Part shown: positions 1-9,003 of the stretch, in pieces | Layout: the number at the start of each line of letters is the position of its first letter | Numbering within the stretch: the stretch's first letter is position 1 | Assembly (NCBI GenBank): GCA_022340315.1 | Contig: JAJDOD010000070.1 | Coordinates: forward strand, 1-37,535 | Source of the DNA: Silicimonas sp. | GTDB taxonomy: Bacteria; Pseudomonadota; Alphaproteobacteria; Rhodobacterales; Rhodobacteraceae | Direction of reading: 5' to 3' | DNA: 37,535 nucleotides | Translations under genes and position numbers: made by a program | Notes under the pieces: generated by a model | Databases searched by the model: none | What the model saw: only the letters and a program-made list of their open reading frames with translations | Told to the model about the DNA's origin: nothing

Positions 1-1
1 G

Positions 2-451
2 ATCGAGGCGGCGGACATCGAAAACTTCCTGTTTGAACTGGGCGGCGAGGTTCTTGCCCGGGGCCAGCACCCGGACGGGCGCGAGTGGCGCGTCGCCGTC
101 GATACACCTGGCACTCTTTCTGGCGCGCCACCTGCCATTCGACTGCCTTCCACCGCTGCGGTCGCGACATCGGGGCTTTGGACCCAGGGCTATCAACTGG
201 CGGGCAGGCATTATGGCCACATCATCGATTCAGCTACCGCTGAACCGGTCTCGGACGCGCTTCGTTCGGTGACGGTGGTGAGCCAGGACGCGATGTCGGC
301 AGATGGCTGGGCGACGGCCCTGTTTGCCGCTGGGGCAAAAGACGGCCCGGCACTTGCCGGATCGCTCGGCCTTTCCGCGCTTTTCCTGATCGAGGAGGGC
401 AGGGCACTCCGGTCCGTCGAAACAGGCCGCATGGGGCAGTTGATGCTATGA
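2..451 (+). CDS. apbE: FAD:protein FMN transferase (ApbE family), C-terminal part, truncated by window start
   Basis: Open frame from base 2: IEAADIENFLFELGGEVLARGQHPDGREWRVAVDT...YGHIIDSATAEPV...DGWATALFAAG...; the HIIDSATAEPV and DGWATALF segments match the ApbE C-terminal pattern. Confidence 0.8.
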   Translation: MEAADIENFLFELGGEVLARGQHPDGREWRVAVDTPGTLSGAPPAIRLPSTAAVATSGLWTQGYQLAGRHYGHIIDSATAEPVSDALRSVTVVSQDAMSADGWATALFAAGAKDGPALAGSLGLSALFLIEEGRALRSVETGRMGQLML

Positions 452-464
452 AGGAACCATTGTC

Positions 465-644
465 GTGACCGAATTCATCTTCGCCATTGCGATCTTCACC
501 CTTGCAGCCGGAGGCCTCGGCCTCGGCCTGATGTTCGGGCGCGGGCCTGCCCGAACGAGCTGTGGGGCGACGGATCGCCTGGCTCGGGGCCGTTGCGTCG
601 ATTGTCCGCTTCGCCGTCGCGCGGTGGGAAGCGAGGGATCATGA
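465..644 (+). CDS. Small NqrM-like cysteine-containing membrane protein (59 aa, GTG start)
   Basis: GTG at 465, TGA at 642-644: MTEFIFAIAIFTLAAGGLGLGLMFGRGPARTSCGATDRLARGRCVDCPLRRRAVGSEGS. N-terminal TM helix, then CG...CVDC; sits right after ApbE and shares an ATGA overlap with the next gene. Not in the supplied ORF track. Confidence 0.7.
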   Translation: MTEFIFAIAIFTLAAGGLGLGLMFGRGPARTSCGATDRLARGRCVDCPLRRRAVGSEGS

Positions 645-1033
645 CCGCGTATCTTGTCCGCGAGATTGTCCGCAAGGACACGCCGGTTCTGACCCCGGAG
701 ACTCCGATTCGGCGCGCGGCCGCTGTTCTTGTCGATGCAAGATCGGCTGCCGCCCCCGTGGTCAGCGACGACGGCGAGTTGATCGGCATCCTGTCGCAGA
801 AGGACTGTTTCATCACTGCGCTCCACGCCAGCTATCATCACGAATGGAAAGGCAAGGTCGCCGACATGATGACCCGCAGCGTTGTCACCGTCGATTTCGA
901 GGACGAAGTCATCCGAAGCGCCGAGATGTTCATTCAGCACCCGCACCGTGTCTTTCCGGCTCTGCAATCGGGGCACGTGGAGGGGCTGCTTTACCGCTCG
1001 GATGTCCTAGCGTTTCTGATGCGGCACGGTTAG
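641..1033 (+). CDS. CBS-domain-pair protein
   Basis: MTAYLVREIVRKDTPVLTPETPIRRAAAVLVDARSAAAPVVSDDGELIGILSQKDCF... typical CBS pattern; ATG at 641 in the ATGA overlap. Confidence 0.85.
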   Translation: MTAYLVREIVRKDTPVLTPETPIRRAAAVLVDARSAAAPVVSDDGELIGILSQKDCFITALHASYHHEWKGKVADMMTRSVVTVDFEDEVIRSAEMFIQHPHRVFPALQSGHVEGLLYRSDVLAFLMRHG

Positions 1034-1059
1034 CAGGGACCAGGCGCCGCCTCGGTCAT

Positions 1060-2097
1060 CTAGCCCGGCTCCGAGTGCGTCAGCGTGTCGGATTGCTCCC
1101 GCAGCCGATATGCCGCCTGTTCCGCCGAGAGATCCCTTTGCGGCTCGGCCAGCATCTCGTATCCGACCAGAAACTTCCTCACCGTCGCCGATCTCAGGAG
1201 CGGGGGATAGAAATGCGCATGAAGCTGCCAATGCGCAACGTCGGCTTGATGCGGAGGCGCTCCGTGCCATCCCATTGAATACGGAAACTCCGTCCCGAAC
1301 AGGTTGTCGTAGCGCGCACAAAGGCTCTTGAGGATGCCGGCAAGCGAGGCGCGCTCGGTCGCATCGAGATCGGTCAGCCGCGGCCGGTGCCGCAATGGCA
1401 TCACGAGCGTTTCAAATGGCCAGACGGCCCAAAACGGGACCACTGCGACCCAGTCCTTGTTTTGGGCGACCACGCGCGCCTCGCGATCGAGCTCTTCTTG
1501 CGCGTAGGTAACGAGCAGGTTCGATCCACTCTCACCGAGATAGTCCCTCTGCGAACGATCCTCGCGCTCGACCTCGCTCGGGACGAAATCCGACGCCCAG
1601 ATCTGCCCATGAGGATGCGGGTTGGAACACCCCATCATGGCGCCCTTGTTCTCGAAAATGGCGACCCAGGCGTAGTCGCGCGCCAACTCTTCGTATTGCT
1701 CGATCCAGACGTCGATGACGCTGCGGACAGCCGTTTCCGGCAATGCCGGGAGCGTCAGATCGTGGCGCTCGGAGAAACATATGACCCGCGAAGTGCCGCG
1801 CGCGGTCTGCGCCTGGAAAAGTGGCGAGTCCGCAACTGCATCTGCGGGCGTGTCCTTCAAAAGCGCGGGGAAGTCGTTCTCGAACACAAAGGGCCCCGTA
1901 TAGTCCGGGTTGGCAGAGCCGTTTGCGCGCCTGTTGCCCGCGCAGAGATAGCAGTTCGGATCGTGCCGAGGGCGATCGTTCGGCAAGGGGTCTTCGGATT
2001 GCCCCTGCCACGGGCGCCGGTTCCGGTGCGGAGACACCAGAACCCATTCACGCCTCAGAGGGTTGTAGCGCCGATGCGGGTGTTCCTCGAAGTTCAT
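1060..2097 (-). CDS. galT: Galactose-1-phosphate uridylyltransferase
   Basis: 345 aa; [45 protein letters not shown] and the catalytic [10 protein letters not shown] motif. Confidence 0.93.
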   Translation of the reverse strand: MNFEEHPHRRYNPLRREWVLVSPHRNRRPWQGQSEDPLPNDRPRHDPNCYLCAGNRRANGSANPDYTGPFVFENDFPALLKDTPADAVADSPLFQAQTARGTSRVICFSERHDLTLPALPETAVRSVIDVWIEQYEELARDYAWVAIFENKGAMMGCSNPHPHGQIWASDFVPSEVEREDRSQRDYLGESGSNLLVTYAQEELDREARVVAQNKDWVAVVPFWAVWPFETLVMPLRHRPRLTDLDATERASLAGILKSLCARYDNLFGTEFPYSMGWHGAPPHQADVAHWQLHAHFYPPLLRSATVRKFLVGYEMLAEPQRDLSAEQAAYRLREQSDTLTHSEPG

Positions 2098-2144
2098 TCT
2101 GTTTGTCTTTCCCGTCTCGACCCGGCCGCGTGCCCGTAATCGTC

Positions 2145-2978
2145 TCAGGGCAAAGCCGCCGCCAAATTCGCGATATCCCGGCCCATCGCCTCGGACCGGG
2201 CTGCGACGATCCTGCCGTCCGAATGGGTTGGGGAATTGGGGTGTTTGCCGTCAACCGCAGCCCGTCCGCCGCCTTCTTCGAGAAGCAGCAGGCCGACCGC
2301 ATGGTCCCAGGGCTTCAGTGTGAAGGAGCGGAGGAAATCGACATACCCGGAAGCGAGAAGGCGGTATTCGTGGCATGAACACCGTATATCCCGAATATGG
2401 AACACGGCATCGAACCCTTCCCGGACGATTTTTCGTGTCTCTGTTTCGTAGTCATCGAGCGTCACGAACCCCCGGGCCTCGCCCAGTGCGCGGGTCACTG
2501 CGCGCAGTCGGATCTGCGATTGGGCTCCGTTACGGCTGCGAAACCAGGCGCCACCTCCGAAAATTGCGAACATCCAATCGTCCAAAACGGGATCGTGCAA
2601 CAGCCCGAACACCGTTTGCCCCTCGTGCTCCACCGCGAGGATGGATCCGAAAACGGCCAGGCCGGCGACGAAATTTCCAGTGCCGTCAATAGGTTCTACA
2701 ATTACACAGGTTTGACGGGTACCGATGGAGTCAAGAAGGCGGGGGTCGTCGGCGACGGCCTCTTCGCCAATCACGGCGGCGCCCGGAAGCACCTGCTCGA
2801 CGCCTTTTCGTATTGCCTCCTCTGCCGTACGGTCTGCGACGGTGACAACGTCCATCGGGCCTGATTTCGTCGCTATGTCATCGGCTGCGAGATTGCGGAA
2901 CCGCGGCATGATCACCTCGGCCCCGGCGCGCCGCACCACGTTGGTCAACTCTTCGATTTCCTGCCCCGTCGGGATCAC
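2145..2978 (-). CDS. Inositol monophosphatase-family phosphatase (EPIDGT motif variant)
   Basis: 277 aa; [17 protein letters not shown] and KPWDHAVG motifs of the IMPase superfamily. Confidence 0.88.
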   Translation of the reverse strand: MIPTGQEIEELTNVVRRAGAEVIMPRFRNLAADDIATKSGPMDVVTVADRTAEEAIRKGVEQVLPGAAVIGEEAVADDPRLLDSIGTRQTCVIVEPIDGTGNFVAGLAVFGSILAVEHEGQTVFGLLHDPVLDDWMFAIFGGGAWFRSRNGAQSQIRLRAVTRALGEARGFVTLDDYETETRKIVREGFDAVFHIRDIRCSCHEYRLLASGYVDFLRSFTLKPWDHAVGLLLLEEGGGRAAVDGKHPNSPTHSDGRIVAARSEAMGRDIANLAAALP

Positions 2979-3763
2979 CTGGCCAACCCGCGCACGCGCT
3001 GGGGCGTCACGAGGTGGCGGCCTCCGGGTCCGAAGTCGTGCAAGTAGTAGAAATCCTGGAGCATTGTCGGGCGGATCGGGTGATCTCCGAAGGGCAGAGC
3101 GGAATCATACGGCGCAACCATGCTCCCGGCCACATAGCAGTCGATATTGTGCTCCGACGCGAAAAAGGGCCGGTGGACATGGCCCGACAGGATCTTGATG
3201 GTCATGCCTGAGCCGCGAAGGATATCCATCAAACGCTCGTGCCCTTTCAGCCGGCAGAAGCCATCGAATTTGTCGAGGCCCAGAAGAAGTGGGGGGTGGT
3301 GCATTACGATCAGAAGCGAACCTTCGCCGCCATCGCGGGCGACTTCTTCGGCAACCAGCGCCAGGCCTTCCTCGTCGAGCTCGCCTTCGACCGCACCCTC
3401 GATGCATGTGTCCAGGCCGAGGCAGCGCATGCCGCCGAACTCCTTGACCCGGTTAGTGATGTTCCAGTCGGCAAAAACCTCGGAAGACGCCGTATAGGCG
3501 CGCATCCCCGCTGGCCCGTCGTGATTGCCGGGAACGATGACGACCGGCAGGCCGATTTCGCTGAACATCCGCTCGAAGTCGGCAAATGCCGCCGCGTCGG
3601 CGCGTTCGGTCAAGTCGCCCGAAACAATGACCAGATCGACTGCCTCGGAGATGCCGGCCAGATCGCGGGCGACCGCTTCTGCGACCTCGGCAGCGGGCCG
3701 TCCTCCACCGGGTGCGATTTCGCGCATTCCAAGATGCAGGTCTGACACATGGGCCAGCCTCAT
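2975..3763 (-). CDS. Class III cyclic-nucleotide-phosphodiesterase/GpdQ-like metallophosphoesterase
   Basis: 262 aa; HVSDLHLG, VSGDLTERAD, PGNHD, MHHPP and SGHVHRP metallophosphoesterase motifs; overlaps the next gene by ATGA. Confidence 0.88.
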   Translation of the reverse strand: MRLAHVSDLHLGMREIAPGGGRPAAEVAEAVARDLAGISEAVDLVIVSGDLTERADAAAFADFERMFSEIGLPVVIVPGNHDGPAGMRAYTASSEVFADWNITNRVKEFGGMRCLGLDTCIEGAVEGELDEEGLALVAEEVARDGGEGSLLIVMHHPPLLLGLDKFDGFCRLKGHERLMDILRGSGMTIKILSGHVHRPFFASEHNIDCYVAGSMVAPYDSALPFGDHPIRPTMLQDFYYLHDFGPGGRHLVTPQRVRGLAR

Positions 3764-3806
3764 AGCAGGCTCCCGGACAAGTGGCGCCTTGTGACCGACC
3801 CTCGCA

Positions 3807-4619
3807 TTACTTGATCCCCGCTCGCATGAAGTTGGCGACGAACTGCCGCTGGAAGATGAGGAAAGCGATTATCAGCGGTGCCGTCGTCATCAGCGTCGCC
3901 GCGTTGACCAGCGACCATTCGATCCCGCTTTCCACGGTTGCGAAGACGCTGAGACCGACGGTCACAGGCCGCACTTCGGGCGAGTTCGTGACGATCAGCG
4001 GCCACAGGAAGTTGTTCCAGTGAAAGCTGATCGAAACCAGTCCATAGGCCAGGTACACCGGCCGCGCGAGCGGCACGTAGACGGTCCAAAGAATGCGCCA
4101 GGCGCCGGCGCCCTCCATCTGTGCCGCCTCGTCCAACGACTTTGGCACGGTCAGGAATGTCTGCCGCAGCAGGAAGATCCCGAACGCCGAAGTCAGATAG
4201 GGCAGGGCGATGCCGATGATCGTGTCGGTCAAACCGATTGTCGACAGCGTCAGATAGTTCTCGACGATGAGGATCTCGGGGGAAATCAGCAACTGCACCA
4301 TGACGAGGCTGAACAGAAACCCGGCCCAGCGGAACCGGTAGCGAACGAATGCATAGGCAACCAGCGTGCAAAGGATCAGGTTCGCAACCAGCACGGTGAC
4401 GATCAGAATGACGGTATTCAGGAAATAGAGCGCGAAAGGCGCGGCCTGCCACGCCTCTGTAAAGTTTGAGAGCGTCAAGGGTGCGTTCCAAACGAAGTTG
4501 GCCGAATATTTTTCCGGGTGGAACGCGGTCCAGACCGAATACAGGAACGGCAATCCCCAAACCGCCGCCAACACGAAAGCTACCGTCGCAAATGCGATCC
4601 TGTTCAGACCATCGCTCAT
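3807..4619 (-). CDS. Carbohydrate ABC transporter permease (MalG/UgpE type)
   Basis: 270 aa hydrophobic protein with EAAQMEGAGAWRILWTVYVPLARP (EAA motif). Confidence 0.9.
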   Translation of the reverse strand: MSDGLNRIAFATVAFVLAAVWGLPFLYSVWTAFHPEKYSANFVWNAPLTLSNFTEAWQAAPFALYFLNTVILIVTVLVANLILCTLVAYAFVRYRFRWAGFLFSLVMVQLLISPEILIVENYLTLSTIGLTDTIIGIALPYLTSAFGIFLLRQTFLTVPKSLDEAAQMEGAGAWRILWTVYVPLARPVYLAYGLVSISFHWNNFLWPLIVTNSPEVRPVTVGLSVFATVESGIEWSLVNAATLMTTAPLIIAFLIFQRQFVANFMRAGIK

Positions 4620-5491
4620 TGATAGTGCGCCTTTCTGTTAAGGACCCAGAACTGAATGGCCGCCATGAAACCGAGGATGACCACCATCAGCACCGTGAGG
4701 GTTGCGCCATAGGCGAAGTCGCGGAACCCGAAGGTCACCTCGTAGATGTAGTAAAGCAGAAGCGAGCTTGAATTGTTCGGCCCGCCGCGCGTCATGACCA
4801 CGATATGATCGACCAGGCGGAAGGCGTTGATAAGCGCGTTGACCGCAACGAAGATCGTCGTCGGTCGGAGAAGCGGCATCACCACATCGAAGAAGATGCG
4901 CACCGAACCGGCACCTTCCAGCCGGGCCGCATCCTTCAGGTTCGTCGGAATCGACTGGAGTGCGGCAAGATAGAAGATCATGAAAAGGCCCGCCTCTTTC
5001 CAGACCGCCACGACCATCATGGAAACGAGCGAGGTATCCGTGCTGCCGAGAAAGTTTATGGATGGCAGGCCGAAAGCATTGAGGATCTGCGAGGCCAGGC
5101 CGATTCCGGGGGCGTAGAAGAAAAGCCAGATATTGGCGACAGCCACCATCGGCAGCATCGTCGGCAGGAAAAACGACAGGCGCATCAATCCGGTTGCGGG
5201 CAGCCTCGAGTTGACCAGAAGCGCCATGCCGATCGCCAGCGCAATGGCCAGGGGGACCGTTCCGATGGCGTAGATGAAGCTGTTGCTCAAAACCTGCATC
5301 AGCTTGTCGTCTTCGAGAAGCGCCTCGTAGTTTCGCGCACCGACGAAACGTGACGGCCGTATCGAGCTTCCGTTGTTCCAGAAGGAATTCAGTAGCGCCT
5401 TGAACGCCGGGTAGTGCGTGAATGCCACCAGGAGCGAGCAGGGCACGAAAAGCAGGATGAACCCCATTCCGTATGACAACCGCATATTCAT
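4616..5491 (-). CDS. Carbohydrate ABC transporter permease (MalF/UgpA type)
   Basis: 291 aa; DAARLEGAGSVRIFFDVVMPLLRP EAA motif; ATGA overlap with the downstream permease. Confidence 0.9.
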   Translation of the reverse strand: MNMRLSYGMGFILLFVPCSLLVAFTHYPAFKALLNSFWNNGSSIRPSRFVGARNYEALLEDDKLMQVLSNSFIYAIGTVPLAIALAIGMALLVNSRLPATGLMRLSFFLPTMLPMVAVANIWLFFYAPGIGLASQILNAFGLPSINFLGSTDTSLVSMMVVAVWKEAGLFMIFYLAALQSIPTNLKDAARLEGAGSVRIFFDVVMPLLRPTTIFVAVNALINAFRLVDHIVVMTRGGPNNSSSLLLYYIYEVTFGFRDFAYGATLTVLMVVILGFMAAIQFWVLNRKAHYQ

Positions 5492-5527
5492 ATGTCAGAT
5501 CACTCGCATCCGCTGGCTTGATTGCCC

Positions 5528-5552
5528 GCGCGCCACGAGAGGCGTGGCGCGC
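5528..5552. other. Intercistronic hairpin, 10-bp perfect stem with 5-nt loop
   Basis: GCGCGCCACG-AGAGG-CGTGGCGCGC, between the binding-protein stop (5570) and the permease start (5491). Confidence 0.8.
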
Positions 5553-5569
5553 AGGTGACGCATCGTGCC

Positions 5570-6856
5570 TCAGCGATACTCGCCGAGAACCTCGTCCGCC
5601 TTTTCCTGGGCCTCCGCCAGGGCGGTCGCTGCATCGGTCCCGCCCGTGATGACACCCTCGATCGCATCGACAAGATACTGGGTTACACGCGCACGCTGGA
5701 ACGTCGCGAACTCGCGATAGGCATGCGGCATCTGTTCAAGCGCCACGAGTGCCTGCGGCAGACGCTCCGAATAGGCCTGCATCTCCGGCGTTTCCCAGGC
5801 AGCCTGGCTGGGAGCGATATAGCCGGTGGCCATGCTCCAGATCGCCTGGTTCTCGGGTGTCGTCATGAAGCGAACGAAATCCAGCGCCGCATCGCGTTCT
5901 TCGTCGGTGATGTCCTTGAAGATGTAGAAGTTGCCTCCGCCGACAGGCGCTCCGGGTCCGTCCCCGCCGGGAAGGAAGCCAACGCCCCAGTCGAACTCGG
6001 CATTCTCGTTGATGAAGGCGAGGTTCCCCGTGGACGTCCAGATCGAGGCCGCCTGACCTTCAAGGAAGGCTTTTGGCGTATCGCCCCAGGTGATGCCGCC
6101 CGGTGCCATGACCTCTTCATCGGCCAGACGTTGCAGGAATTCGAGCGATGCCTTGGCGGCTTCAGTGTTGAAACGCGCCTCGGTTCCGGTGTCGGTGGAA
6201 AGTCCGTCACCCTTCGACTTCACGAGACCGCCGAACAACCAGGCACCGGCAAGGCCCAGGTTCGGAATGCGTGTGCCCCATTGCGTCACGTTGCCATTGC
6301 TGTCCTTGACGGTCAGCTTCTTGCCCATCTCAACCATTTCGTCCCAGGTCGCGGGCGTAACCTCTGGGTCAAGCCCGGCGGCGCGAAACGCATCCTTGTT
6401 GTAATAGAAAACAGGGGTCGAGCGCTGGAAGGGGATCGAATATACCTTCCCGTCAAACATCGTGTCGACCATGAAACCATCGTAGAAGCTGTCGATCCAC
6501 GCCTTGTCCGCGTCCGAGGTCGCGATGTCCGAGATCGGCAGGATCACGTCCTCTTCGATTAGCGTGAAGATGTCGATGGCCAGCAGCACCGCCACCTGAG
6601 GAGGGTCGCCCGCCTGCGCCGCCGTCAGAGCCTTGGTTGTGGTTTCCTCGTAGTTGCCGGCATAGACCGCCTTCACCGAATGCTGCGGGTTCTGTGCGGC
6701 CCAGGCATTGGTCAGTTGCTCGATCGTGGCCACGGCAGGCGCGTTGACGCCAACCGGAAAATAGAACTCAAGATCGGCGGCTTGGGCCATTGAAGCGGAG
6801 CATGCTATTGCCGCACTCATGACCAGCGGCAGGGCGGTTCTCATTCTTGCATTCAT
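5570..6856 (-). CDS. Extracellular carbohydrate-binding protein (UgpB-like family 1 solute-binding protein)
   Basis: 428 aa; signal peptide MNARMRTALPLVMSAAIACSASMAQA, then a solute-binding fold sequence (VYSIPFQRSTPVFYYNKDAFRAAGLDPEVTPATWDEM). Confidence 0.92.
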   Translation of the reverse strand: MNARMRTALPLVMSAAIACSASMAQAADLEFYFPVGVNAPAVATIEQLTNAWAAQNPQHSVKAVYAGNYEETTTKALTAAQAGDPPQVAVLLAIDIFTLIEEDVILPISDIATSDADKAWIDSFYDGFMVDTMFDGKVYSIPFQRSTPVFYYNKDAFRAAGLDPEVTPATWDEMVEMGKKLTVKDSNGNVTQWGTRIPNLGLAGAWLFGGLVKSKGDGLSTDTGTEARFNTEAAKASLEFLQRLADEEVMAPGGITWGDTPKAFLEGQAASIWTSTGNLAFINENAEFDWGVGFLPGGDGPGAPVGGGNFYIFKDITDEERDAALDFVRFMTTPENQAIWSMATGYIAPSQAAWETPEMQAYSERLPQALVALEQMPHAYREFATFQRARVTQYLVDAIEGVITGGTDAATALAEAQEKADEVLGEYR

Positions 6857-6872
6857 GTCTTTTCCTCCATGT

Positions 6873-6892
6873 TGCCGCCGAAGTCGGCGGTA
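6873..6892. other. Short GC-rich hairpin between ABC ATPase and binding-protein genes
   Basis: CCGCCG-AAGT-CGGCGG (6875-6890), extendable by a G-T and a T-A pair. Confidence 0.55.
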
Positions 6893-6906
6893 TTTCGTGT
6901 GTCGGT

Positions 6907-7971
6907 CTAAAGGGCGAAATCCATTGAAGCCCCATCCGACTTGTCAAAGAGATGTGTGGCCGCGTCAGGCCAGTTGGCAGTGACCTCGGACCCTTCCTCC
7001 GGCACGCCGTCCCCCGAATGCGCGACCACAAATCGGGTCCCCGACGGCGTGATGAGATGCACGAGGAAGACCTTGCCTTCGTATTCGAGACTTTCCACGC
7101 GCGCATTGACCGAAAACCCGGCGTCTCCCGCATCCAGCCCCAGGCTTTCCGGCCGAACACCGAACAGCACGTCGGACTTTCCGGCACCATTTGCGGGCGC
7201 CAGCGTTGCCGGTGCCTGAACATCCTGCGCCTGCAACAGGTTCATGGGCGGCGTACCGATGAACCCCGCGGCAAAGGTATTGGCGGGCCTGTCGTACAGT
7301 TCCTTCGGCGTACCCACCTGGCTGACTTCACCGGCATTCATCAGAACGACCTTGTCGGACATCGACAAAGCTTCGCTTTGGTCATGGGTGACGTAGACCA
7401 CTGTAATGCCGAGCTTTTTGTTCAGGGAGCGGATTTCGCTTCGGATCTCGACACGCAGTTTCGCATCAAGGTTCGAGAGCGGCTCATCCATCAGGACAAG
7501 CGGACGGTCGGAAACCAGAACACGGGCCAGCGCAACCCGCTGCTGCTGGCCGCCGGAAAGCTGCGCCGGCTTCCGGTCCAGCAGCTTGCCGAGTGCCATC
7601 AGTTCCGCCACCCGAGCCATGGCCTTTTCCTTCTCGGCCTTCGGAACCTTTCTGACCTTGAGGCCGTACGAGATGTTCTCGGCGATCGTCATGTGCGGAA
7701 ACAGCGCGTAGTTCTGGAACACCATCCCGATGTTCCGCTCGGCTGCCGGGGTCCGGGCAACGTCCTTGCCGCCGATCAGAATCTGTCCGCCGCTCACCTC
7801 GTCGAGACCGGACACCAGCCGCAGTATTGTGCTTTTGCCGCAGCCCGAAGGTCCGAGCAGCGTCAGGAACCCGCCCGGTTCGATCGAGAAGTTGACGTCC
7901 CTCAGGACCTCCACGGCGCCCCAGCTCTTGGCGAGGCTCGCGACCTCGAGCGATACACCCGCGGCGCTCAT
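6907..7971 (-). CDS. ABC transporter ATP-binding protein (UgpC/MalK type)
   Basis: 354 aa; Walker A GPSGCGKST, signature LSGGQQQRVALARVLV, Walker B LVLMDEPLSNLDAKLR, C-terminal regulatory domain. Confidence 0.95.
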   Translation of the reverse strand: MSAAGVSLEVASLAKSWGAVEVLRDVNFSIEPGGFLTLLGPSGCGKSTILRLVSGLDEVSGGQILIGGKDVARTPAAERNIGMVFQNYALFPHMTIAENISYGLKVRKVPKAEKEKAMARVAELMALGKLLDRKPAQLSGGQQQRVALARVLVSDRPLVLMDEPLSNLDAKLRVEIRSEIRSLNKKLGITVVYVTHDQSEALSMSDKVVLMNAGEVSQVGTPKELYDRPANTFAAGFIGTPPMNLLQAQDVQAPATLAPANGAGKSDVLFGVRPESLGLDAGDAGFSVNARVESLEYEGKVFLVHLITPSGTRFVVAHSGDGVPEEGSEVTANWPDAATHLFDKSDGASMDFAL

Positions 7972-8744
7972 GCCAGCACCACGGAGATATCGGCGTTCTC
8001 CAGTTGCGTGCGGCTGGCGTGGTCAATCCCCTTGTCGGTGACCAGACAATCTATGCTGTCGAAGGAGGCCGTCCGGATAAAGCCTGCCGCTTGCAGCTTC
8101 TCGTGGTGGGCAACGACGAAGTTCCGGCGCGACGCAGCAACGACCTCTGCTTGAATCTGACTATAGCCCTCGTCTCCGATCGAGATTGATTTCCGGGTAA
8201 GGTCGATCGAGGAGCAGCAGAGAAACGATATGTCGAAAGACAATGTCCGGATTGACGAGATGGCAAGGTGACCGCCGAACGAGTCGTTCACACCGATATA
8301 GGCGCCGCCGATCAGATAAAAGTTCGATATTCCCTGGTCGCGCAACCGCGATGCAATCCTCAGGCAGGTCGTGACGTAGCGGCATCCAGGCTTGAGATGG
8401 GCGTATTCGGCAACTGCAAGGGCGGTGGTGCCGGCATCGAGGAACACGGTCTCGTCGTTACCCAGAAGTTCGATCGCTGCCCGCCCAATTCTACGTTTCT
8501 CTTCCGAGTGGATCAGAATCCGCTCTTCATTTGGAAGATCCACGAAGGCACTTGCGTTGTTCAGTACGCCCCCGTGGGTGCGCGTCACCACGCCGGTCTC
8601 GCCAAGTTCCCGCAAGTCTCGGCGAATGGTCGCTTCCGACACGCCCAATTCCCTGGAGAGATCTCCGACCGCAACGGAGCCACGCCCTTCAACCAGATCC
8701 ACGATCTTGCGGCGGCGCGCTGCGCCAAGTCGAACGCTGTCCAT
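7968..8744 (-). CDS. DeoR/GlpR-family transcriptional regulator
   Basis: ORF 7968-8747 (GTG then ATG). RRRKIVDLVEGRGSVAVGDLSRELGVSEATIRRDLRELGETGVVTRTHGGV DeoR HTH and a DeoR-C sensor domain (FLDAGTTALAVAEY). Confidence 0.93.
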   Translation of the reverse strand: MDSVRLGAARRRKIVDLVEGRGSVAVGDLSRELGVSEATIRRDLRELGETGVVTRTHGGVLNNASAFVDLPNEERILIHSEEKRRIGRAAIELLGNDETVFLDAGTTALAVAEYAHLKPGCRYVTTCLRIASRLRDQGISNFYLIGGAYIGVNDSFGGHLAISSIRTLSFDISFLCCSSIDLTRKSISIGDEGYSQIQAEVVAASRRNFVVAHHEKLQAAGFIRTASFDSIDCLVTDKGIDHASRTQLENADISVVLA

Positions 8745-8745
8745 C

Positions 8746-8755
8746 ACTGCGCAAT
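8746..8755. promoter_or_regulatory. Direct-repeat copy (ACTGCGCAAT) of the putative DeoR operator half-site
   Basis: Identical 10-mer to 8817-8826; both lie at or upstream of the deoR start. Confidence 0.35.
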
Positions 8756-8816
8756 ACTGATCGCTAGTGAGCGCATTTCGAATACATCCCTCCCCAAATG
8801 AGCAAAATCAGTCGTA

Positions 8817-8836
8817 ACTGCGCAATTTCGCGCAGT
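8817..8836. promoter_or_regulatory. Candidate operator: inverted repeat ACTGCGC-N6-GCGCAGT
   Basis: ACTGCGC AATTTC GCGCAGT, perfect 7-bp arms, about 70 bp upstream of the deoR start. Confidence 0.5.
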
Positions 8837-9003
8837 CAACCATGAAGATGCTCCGGGGAGTGAAGAGTGCGTGCCGATACCGGCTGCGGTCTTGGCGCGG
8901 ACGATCTCGATGGTGGAGTCCCTGGCCGGAAACACCCTCGCGTGAGACAAACATTCGCCGGATTTGGCCGGTATGATGCTCCGTGACCTGACCATTGGAA
9001 ATC

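Noticed and set aside
8942-8951. GTGAGACAAA matching one arm of the metF/metR inverted repeat
   Set aside because: A single half-site of 10 nt with no partner arm; likely chance.
8744-8995. Minus-strand ORF with VFPARDSTIEIVRAKTAAGIGTHS, faintly like the N-terminus of a mandelate racemase/enolase-superfamily protein
   Set aside because: Too short, overlaps the deoR promoter and lacks any downstream domain; at most a degraded fragment, not supportable.
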